NCBI GenBank assembly: GCA_944389545.1
Contig: CALXMT010000005.1
Coordinates: 1 to 64,000, forward strand
Direction of reading: 5' to 3'
Length of the DNA stretch: 64,000 bases
Source: an uncultured Kiritimatiellota bacterium
Lineage (GTDB): Bacteria > Verrucomicrobiota > Kiritimatiellia > RFP12 > DVOR01
The position numbers and the translations under genes are program-made. The notes under the pieces are model-generated. The model made no database searches. It saw only the letters and a list, made by a program, of their open reading frames with translations, and was not told where the DNA came from. Positions 58,398 to 64,000 of the stretch are shown piece by piece. Numbering within the stretch: the stretch's first letter is position 1; every line of letters starts with the position of its first letter.

Positions 58398-59693
58398 TTA
58401 CGCGCCGGCGCCGCCACCGATGGTGCCGATGATGGAGATGAGCGGCATGAACATGGCCACGACGATGCCGCCGACGACCACGGCCAGGAAGATGATCATG
58501 ATCGGCTCGATGACCGAGGTCATCGCCGCCACGGCGTTGTCCACCTCGTCGTCATAGGTATTGGCCACGCGGATGAGCATCTCCGGCAGGGCGCCGGTCT
58601 CCTCGCCCACCTCCACCATGGAGACGACCATGGGCGGGAATTCGCCGCTGGCGCCCATGGGCGCAGTCATGCCCTCGCCTTCCTTCACGCTGTCGTGCAC
58701 GGACTGAAGGGCCTTGGTGAAGAGACTGTTGCCGGTGGTCTCCTTGACGATGGCCAGGGCCTGCAACACTGGCACGCCGGAGCTGAGAAGCGTGCCCAAC
58801 GTGCGCGTCAGGCGCGCCACGATGGTCTTCTGGTTCAGCTGGCCGATGCCCGGCGCGCGCAGCAGGATGCGGTCACGCAGACGCGAGCCCACAGGCGTCT
58901 TCACCGCGAGCTTCACGCCGACAATCACAGCCGCGATGGCCGCGAAGAGGAAGAGCCAGTAGACCTGCACCCACTCGGAGAAGGCGATCACGGCGGCCGT
59001 CAACGCCGGCATGCCCTCGCCGCCCAAGAGATCGTCGAAGATCTGCTGGAACTTCGGGATGACCGCGAGCATCAAGAAGACCACGATGCCGATGGCGGCC
59101 ACCAAGACCACGATGGGATAGGTCATCGCGCCCTTGACCTTGTTCTTGATCTTTTCGCCCTTCTCCATGAACTCCGCCAGACGGTTCAACACCGTCTCCA
59201 GCACGCCGCCGGCCTCGCCCGCGCGCACCATGTTCACGTAGAGTTGGTTGAAGATTTTGGGATAGTTCGCCAAAGATTCGGAGAAGGTGTTACCGGTCTC
59301 AACCGTGTCGATCATGCCGCCGATGGCTTCTTTCAGCGTCTCGTTCTGGCACTGACGATGGAGCACGCGCAGGCCGCGCAACAGGGGCAGACCGGCATCC
59401 ACCAGCGTCGCCAACTGGCGCGTGAAGACCATCAGGTCTTTCTGCTTCACGCGCTGCTTGAAGATACGCGGCATCTTGATGTTGATGTCCAGCGAGCCTT
59501 TTTTCTTCTTCGGCTTGTCTGCAGCGGCCGGGGCGGGGGCCGCAACGGCGTCCTCGCGCACCTGACCAATGGCCTTAGGCGTCAGCTTCATCGCGCGGAT
59601 TTTCGCGATTGCCGCCTGCTGGGAATCCGCCTCGACCGTGCTGGACACCTCTTTGCCCTGCGAATCGACCGCCTTGAATCTGAACTTCGCCAT
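58398..59693 (-). CDS. gspF: type II secretion inner-membrane platform protein GspF
   Basis: The 431-residue protein matches GspF/PilC: two homologous cytosolic domains, TRQLATLVDAGLPLLRGLRV and LTRTLGTLLSSGVPVLQALA, and three membrane helices. Near the end TSVIEPIMIIFLAVVVGGIV is the family signature. It is the first gene of the operon, with GAGGA 7 nt before the ATG and a TTGCAG-17-TATCAT promoter. GspE, GspD, GspL, GspM and prepilin peptidase are not in the window. Confidence 0.95.
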   Translation of the reverse strand: MAKFRFKAVDSQGKEVSSTVEADSQQAAIAKIRAMKLTPKAIGQVREDAVAAPAPAAADKPKKKKGSLDINIKMPRIFKQRVKQKDLMVFTRQLATLVDAGLPLLRGLRVLHRQCQNETLKEAIGGMIDTVETGNTFSESLANYPKIFNQLYVNMVRAGEAGGVLETVLNRLAEFMEKGEKIKNKVKGAMTYPIVVLVAAIGIVVFLMLAVIPKFQQIFDDLLGGEGMPALTAAVIAFSEWVQVYWLFLFAAIAAVIVGVKLAVKTPVGSRLRDRILLRAPGIGQLNQKTIVARLTRTLGTLLSSGVPVLQALAIVKETTGNSLFTKALQSVHDSVKEGEGMTAPMGASGEFPPMVVSMVEVGEETGALPEMLIRVANTYDDEVDNAVAAMTSVIEPIMIIFLAVVVGGIVVAMFMPLISIIGTIGGGAGA

Positions 59694-59750
59694 CGTTCCG
59701 TCCTCGTTTAACCAATAGGGCACAAGCCCATTCCAACGTTACTGTCTTTT

Positions 59751-59779
59751 ATGATACAAAGCCCGGCCCCATTCTGCAA
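59751..59779 (-). promoter_or_regulatory. promoter of the gspF pseudopilus operon
   Basis: On the minus strand TTGCAG (59774-59779) and TATCAT (59751-59756) are 17 bp apart, 57 nt before gspF. Confidence 0.55.
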
Positions 59780-59830
59780 GACTTTTTTATGGGGCGGCGT
59801 GCGCCGGGATGGTTTTCCACGAAGACGCAA

Positions 59831-59896
59831 AGGGGCGCGTCGCGCCCGGAGAACGGAGAACAGAGAACGGAGAACGGAACGCGCGCAAGCGCGCGA
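59831..59896. repeat. GGAGAAC heptamer array with hairpins
   Basis: GGGGCGCGTCGCGCCC, then GGAGAAC GGAGAAC AGAGAAC GGAGAAC GGAAC and CGCGCGCAAGCGCGCG. Confidence 0.85.
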
Positions 59897-60014
59897 CTGG
59901 CAAAGCCTTCCAAGTTCCCCAATGGTACGTCCTGACGGCGATAAGCGGCCCTTAATTGACTTCAATCGGCGAAATTGGAGCTTCCCGCACAAGTAATCAG
60001 TGTGTACCGTAACG
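59897..60014. repeat. remnant of the GGCAGTCC-type mosaic
   Basis: CTTCCAAG-like text, GTACGTCCTGACGGCGATAAG and TTCAATCGGCGAAATTGG are decayed matches to the mosaic at 15800-15870. No gene is seen. Confidence 0.55.
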
Positions 60015-60137
60015 TCTGTGAAAGCTTTCCAAGAAAACAAAAGAAGCGCAAGGGATGGGGATAGGGAGTGAGGCGCAACGCGCCGAACGGTGAAGTATCC
60101 AGGCCCTTGCGCTCCTTCGTGTCTTCGTGGAAAACTC
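60015..60137. repeat. CACGAAG-type inverted-repeat element, reverse orientation
   Basis: CGTAACGTCTGTGAAAGCTTTCC to CCTTCGTGTCTTCGTGGAAA, with GGGGATAGGGAGTGAGGCGC in the middle. Confidence 0.8.
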
Positions 60138-60162
60138 CGTGGGAAACTCCGCGGCTCAAGGC

Positions 60163-60435
60163 AATACTGTCCGGGGAAAATGGAGACCGCAAAGACGCAA
60201 ATCTTGCAGGAAAGTGGGGCGCTAACGCCGGGCGCACGGTCGTGCGCCCTCCCGCGCCCCACTTTCCTGCGCCAAAAGGACTTCTTAAGACAGCCCAAGC
60301 GCGAAGACGATGGGCGGGAGGGAGCGATCAGCGGGCGTTTAGCCCGCAAAGCGACCGGCGTTAGCCCATCTGACTTCGCGCGCATTGGCGTTTTTGCGGG
60401 AAAAGGAGGCTTGTCGATTTCCTCGGACTCTATTG
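60163..60435. repeat. nested inverted-repeat element, full copy
   Basis: Almost the same as the copy at 27436 and in the same internal order: ends AATACTGTCCGGGGAAAATGG and GATTTCCTCGGACTCTATTG, inner GCAGGAAAG and GCGCGAAGAC cassettes. It lies upstream of tkt. Confidence 0.88.
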
Positions 60436-60483
60436 CCCAAGCATAAAATTGAGAGCTTGAAGATTTGACGACCGTCTATTCAT

Positions 60484-60542
60484 CGCCCCGCAGGGGCGTT
60501 CTGTTCTCCGTTCTCCGTTCTCCGGGGCGCGTCAGCGCCCCT
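60484..60542. repeat. GTTCTCC heptamer array with hairpins
   Basis: CGCCCCGCAGGGGCG, GTTCTGT TCTCC GTTCTCC GTTCTCC, GGGGCGCGTCAGCGCCCC; upstream of the tkt promoter. Confidence 0.85.
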
Positions 60543-60580
60543 CGTCTTCGTGGGAAACTCCGTGGCTCAGGGGTTGCGGT

Positions 60581-60609
60581 TTGCGGTTTTGACGCAAATT
60601 TGGTATCGT
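60581..60609 (+). promoter_or_regulatory. promoter of tkt-lysS
   Basis: TTGCGG (60581-60586), a 17-bp spacer and extended -10 TGGTATCGT (60601-60609) precede tkt by 36 nt. Confidence 0.6.
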
Positions 60610-60645
60610 ACGCGCTTCGTTTATAGACCCTAAGGTGAGCGTGCG

Positions 60646-62640
60646 ATGAGTAAGATGGACACGAAAGAATTGCAGTTGGCGGCGAACACCCTGCGTTGCC
60701 TGGCCATGGACGAGGTGCAGACGGCGAATTCCGGGCACCCCGGTGTGGCGATGGGCTTGGCCGATGTGATGGCCGTGTTGTGGCTGAACCACCTGAACGT
60801 CTGCGGCTCGGAACCGGATTGGGCCGACCGCGATCGCTTCGTCCTCTCCGGCGGGCACGCCTCCAGCCTGCTCTACGCGACGCTCCACCTGGCCGGCTTC
60901 GACCTTTCCCTGGACGACCTCAAGCAGTTCCGCCAGTTGGGCGCGCGGACGCCCGGCCACCCCGAGCGCGGCATGACGCCCGGCGTGGAGACGACCACCG
61001 GCCCCTTGGGGCAGGGCATCGCCGCGGGCGTGGGCATGGCGTTGGCCGAGCGGATGCTCGCCGCGCGCTTCAACACCGAGGGCCGCACGCTTGTCGATCA
61101 CCGCACGTGGGTCACCTGCGGCGACGGCGACCTGGAAGAGGGCATCTCGCACGAGGCCTGCTCGATGGCCGGCGCACTGGGTCTGGGCAAGTTGATTCTC
61201 CTTTACGATTCCAACGGCATCACCATCGAGGGCGCCACCGACATCGCGATGGTCGATGACACCAAGCGCCGCTTCGAGAGCTACGGTTGGCGCGTCCTCT
61301 CCTGCGACGGCCACGACTTCGAGGACATCGAGAAGGCCCTGCGCAAGGCCGAAAAGTCCTCCGAAAAGCCCACGCTCGTGATCTGCAACACCGTCATCGG
61401 CAAGGGTTCGCCCAACAAGTCCGGCTCCGCCTCCTGCCACGGCGCCCCGCTGGGCGTGGACGAGGTGCGCCTGGCCAAGCAGGCCCTGGGCTTCGACCCC
61501 GACCAGACCTTCGTGGTGCCCGAGGCCGTCCGCGATCTCTTCGCCAAGCGCGCGGCCAAGATGCGCCGCCATCAGCGCAAGTGGGCCCGCGCGGCCAAGG
61601 AGGCCTTCGCCGCCGACCCCGCGCTCCAAGCGCAATGGGAGGCCTTCCAGAAGCAAGAGACGCCGGACTTCCGCGACCTGATTCCTGCGTGGGGCGACAA
61701 GCCCATCTCCACCCGCGTGGCCTCCGGCAAGATCCTCAACGCCATCGCCCCCGTCATGCCGTGGCTCATCGGCGGCTCCGCCGACCTGGCGCCCTCGAAC
61801 ATGACCTACCTGAACGGTCTGGGCGATGTGACGAAGGGCGCCTTCGATGGCCGCAACCTCCACTTCGGCATCCGCGAGCTGGGCATGGGCGGCATCCTCA
61901 ACGGCCTCTCCAACCACGGCGGTCTGCGCCCCTACGGCGCCACCTTCTTCGTCTTCTGCGACTACGCCCGCCCCACCCTGCGTGTGGCCGCGCTCATGGG
62001 CGCCCCCGTCATCTACGTGCTGACGCACGATAGCTTCCACGTCGGTGAGGACGGCCCCACGCACGAACCCATCGAGCAGCTTCCCGCGCTCCGCGCCATG
62101 CCCAACGTCTGCGACCTGCGCCCGGCGGACGCCACCGAGACGGCGGTCGCCTGGAAGGTGGCCCTGGACCGCAAGGACGGCCCCACCTGCCTGATGCTCT
62201 CGCGCCAGAACCTCCCCGTGCTCGACCGCACGGCCCTGGCCTCCGCCGAGGGTCTCGCCAAGGGCGCCTATGTACTCTGGCAGCGTGACCCCGCCAAGGC
62301 CCCCGACGCCATCCTCATCGCCTCCGGCAGCGAGGTGGCGTTGGCCCTTGAGACGGCCAAAGCCGATGCCCGCAATCTCCGCGTGGTCTCCATGCCCAGC
62401 TGGTTCCTCTTCGCCCAACAGGACGAGGCCTACCGCAACGAAGTCCTGCCGCCCGCCGTGACCAAGCGCGTCGCGATCGAGGCCGCCAGCCCCTTCGGGT
62501 GGGAGCGTTACATCGGCGCCGAGGGCCGCGTGCTAGGCATGACCGGCTGGGGCGCCTCCGGTCCCGCGGGCAAGCTGGCCGAGCACTTCGGCTTCACCCC
62601 CGCGCACCTCGCCGCCCTGCTCAATGATTATCTGGCCTAA
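60646..62640 (+). CDS. tkt: transketolase
   Basis: The 664-residue thiamine-diphosphate enzyme transfers two-carbon ketol units in the pentose phosphate pathway. Visible: ANSGHPGVAMGLADVMAVLW, TGPLGQGIAAGVGMALAE, the ThDP motif GDGDLEEGISHEA, and the Pyr domain PYGATFFVFCDYARPTLRVA. Length is usual (about 660). AAGGTGAGC precedes the ATG. lysS follows after 11 nt, so both are probably transcribed together. Confidence 0.97.
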   Translation: MSKMDTKELQLAANTLRCLAMDEVQTANSGHPGVAMGLADVMAVLWLNHLNVCGSEPDWADRDRFVLSGGHASSLLYATLHLAGFDLSLDDLKQFRQLGARTPGHPERGMTPGVETTTGPLGQGIAAGVGMALAERMLAARFNTEGRTLVDHRTWVTCGDGDLEEGISHEACSMAGALGLGKLILLYDSNGITIEGATDIAMVDDTKRRFESYGWRVLSCDGHDFEDIEKALRKAEKSSEKPTLVICNTVIGKGSPNKSGSASCHGAPLGVDEVRLAKQALGFDPDQTFVVPEAVRDLFAKRAAKMRRHQRKWARAAKEAFAADPALQAQWEAFQKQETPDFRDLIPAWGDKPISTRVASGKILNAIAPVMPWLIGGSADLAPSNMTYLNGLGDVTKGAFDGRNLHFGIRELGMGGILNGLSNHGGLRPYGATFFVFCDYARPTLRVAALMGAPVIYVLTHDSFHVGEDGPTHEPIEQLPALRAMPNVCDLRPADATETAVAWKVALDRKDGPTCLMLSRQNLPVLDRTALASAEGLAKGAYVLWQRDPAKAPDAILIASGSEVALALETAKADARNLRVVSMPSWFLFAQQDEAYRNEVLPPAVTKRVAIEAASPFGWERYIGAEGRVLGMTGWGASGPAGKLAEHFGFTPAHLAALLNDYLA

Positions 62641-62651
62641 GGAGGCACATG

Positions 62652-64000
62652 ATGGACACGCAGACCCCTGACCAATACCGTGCGCAACGCCTGGCCAACC
62701 GCGCCAAGCTCGCCGAGCTCGGCTATGCGCCCTACGGCCACGCCTTTGCCCGCACCGGCACCCTCAAGGAGACCCGCGAGGCCTTCGCCGAGGGCAAACC
62801 CGTCGCCGTGGCCGGGCGCATCCAGACCAAGCGCCGCATGGGCAAGCTGATGTTCATCCACCTCAACGACGGCTCCGACGCCTTCCAGATCCTCCTCAAG
62901 CGCGACGTGCTGGGCGAAGAGGCCTACAACGCCGCCAAGCTCCTGGACCTGGGCGACATCATCGGCGTCAAGGGCACGCTCTTCACCACCCAGGCCGGCG
63001 AAAAGACCGTGGACGTCTCCGCGTGGGAGCTCCTCTCCAAGGCCGTCCGCCAGCCGCCCGAAAAATGGCACGGTCTGCAGGACCAGGAGGAGCGCTACCG
63101 CCGCCGCTACCTGGACCTGATGTCCAACCCCGAGAGCCGCGCCCGCTTCGACAAGCGCCACAAGATCCTCCTCGGCATCCGCAACTACCTCGCCTCCAAG
63201 GGCTTCGTGGAAGTCGAGACGCCCATCATGCAGGCGCAGGCCGGCGGTGCCGCCGCCAAGCCCTTCGTGACGCACCACAACGCCCTGGACCGCGAGATGG
63301 TGCTCCGCATCGCCCCCGAGCTCTACCTGAAGCGCCTCCTGGTGGGCGGCTTCGACAAGATCTTCGAGCTGGGCAAGGACTTCCGCAACGAGGGCATCGA
63401 CCGCACGCACAACCCCGAGTTCACCGTCCTGGAGGTCTACGAGGCCTACGGCGACCGCACCTCGATGAAGAACCTCATCGAAGGGATGTTGCCTTACCTC
63501 TGCGACACCGTCCTCGGCACGCGCCAAGTGCCCTATGGCGAAGAGGGCAAGGTGCTCAACTTCGAGCCGCCCTACCGCGAGGTCTCCCAGCGCGAACTCA
63601 TTGAGGAGCGTATGGGCGCCGATTGGTTCAGCCTGGACTATGAGACCGCCCGCACCCGCGCCGCCGAGGCCGGCCTCGAGCTCACACCCGAGATTGTCGA
63701 CCACCTCACCCTCTCCCACGAGGTCTACGACAAGCTCATCGAGAAGACCCTCTTCCAGCCGACCTTCGTCACCCGCATCCCCAAGCAGTATGTGCCCCTG
63801 GCGAAGACCTGCACGGACGACCCCGCGTTGGTGGACGTCTTCGAGTTCGTCGTCGCCGGCAAGGAGCTCTGCCCCGGATACACCGAGCAGAACGACCCCG
63901 ATGCCCAGCGCGAGGCCTTCTCCCGTCAGGTCGAGGAAGACGCCGAGCCCACCGACCTCGACTTCGTGGAGGCGTTGGAATACGGCATGCCGCCCACCGG
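62652..64000 (+). CDS. lysS: lysyl-tRNA synthetase, class II (3' end outside window)
   Basis: The first 449 residues of a class II LysRS (about 500 expected) are present and the frame stays open to the window edge. The N-terminal OB domain (VAVAGRIQTKRRMGKLMFIH) is followed by class II motif 1 (GFVEVETPIMQAQAGGAAAK), motif 2 (FELGKDFRNEGIDRTHNPEF) and VAGKELCPGYTEQNDP. Motif 3 is cut off. GGAGG at 62641-62645 is 6 nt from the ATG at 62652; the ATG at 62649 is too close. Confidence 0.96.
   Translation, partial: MDTQTPDQYRAQRLANRAKLAELGYAPYGHAFARTGTLKETREAFAEGKPVAVAGRIQTKRRMGKLMFIHLNDGSDAFQILLKRDVLGEEAYNAAKLLDLGDIIGVKGTLFTTQAGEKTVDVSAWELLSKAVRQPPEKWHGLQDQEERYRRRYLDLMSNPESRARFDKRHKILLGIRNYLASKGFVEVETPIMQAQAGGAAAKPFVTHHNALDREMVLRIAPELYLKRLLVGGFDKIFELGKDFRNEGIDRTHNPEFTVLEVYEAYGDRTSMKNLIEGMLPYLCDTVLGTRQVPYGEEGKVLNFEPPYREVSQRELIEERMGADWFSLDYETARTRAAEAGLELTPEIVDHLTLSHEVYDKLIEKTLFQPTFVTRIPKQYVPLAKTCTDDPALVDVFEFVVAGKELCPGYTEQNDPDAQREAFSRQVEEDAEPTDLDFVEALEYGMPPT

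Noticed and set aside
1-64000. tRNA or rRNA genes
   Set aside because: I looked for GGTTCGAATCC-type T-arms with paired acceptor ends and for rRNA core motifs and saw none; a tRNAscan-SE run would settle it.

Overview
The window is a GC-rich (roughly 65% by eye) chromosomal segment from a Gram-negative bacterium that makes lipopolysaccharide: it carries kdsA, kdsD and lptC/A/B. A PTS phosphorelay with HPr kinase, many pseudopilins, a GH84 hexosaminidase, a Tat-exported sulfatase and WXXGXW and TRL-like envelope proteins fit a glycan-using member of the Verrucomicrobiota/Kiritimatiellota (PVC) side of the tree. That placement is an inference from gene content. I found 58 protein genes plus one candidate leader peptide, no convincing tRNA or rRNA gene, no CRISPR array and no transposase.

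Layout. 0.1-9.1 kb (+): one tightly packed run kdsA-lptC-lptA-lptB-hpf-hprK-ptsH-ptsI-yihY-gspI-like-gspJ-like, with many ATGA overlaps. It resembles the proteobacterial lpt-rpoN-hpf-PTS cluster but has no rpoN. 9.9-15.3 kb (+): class IV aminotransferase, EIIA, a eukaryote-type ileS and a secreted WXXGXW protein. 16.0-23.0 kb (-): htpG-dnaX-ybaB-recR-rlmN and three poorly known genes. 23.7-27.4 kb (-): hisC-hisB-hisA and pyrC. 27.8-33.3 kb (-): a VWA protein, a macro-domain fusion, a GH84 hexosaminidase and a MATE exporter with a long structured leader. 34.1-40.7 kb: a pseudouridine synthase (+), an NYN nuclease (-), then dtxR-kdsD-holA-scpB-hemW (+). 41.1-45.2 kb: a divergent merR/MATE pair and the sulfatase. 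45.6-49.3 kb (-): phosphohexomutase, two TRL-like lipoproteins and tpiA. 49.3-59.7 kb (-): a ten-gene type II secretion/pseudopilus operon starting with gspF and gspG and ending in a giant GspK-like protein. 60.6-64.0 kb (+): tkt and lysS, the latter cut by the window edge.

The most unusual feature is the intergenic DNA. About 7-8 kb of gene-free sequence is almost entirely a mosaic of dispersed repeat modules: nested inverted-repeat cassettes with TGTCCGGGGAAAA ends, GGAGAAC-type heptamer arrays held between GC hairpins, CTTCCAAG arrays and others. Two loci (23.4 and 40.9 kb) hold palindromes centred exactly 23 bp apart. Promoters are mostly of the extended -10 type (TGNTANNNT), and at least three transcripts (pyrC, rluB, merR) look leaderless.
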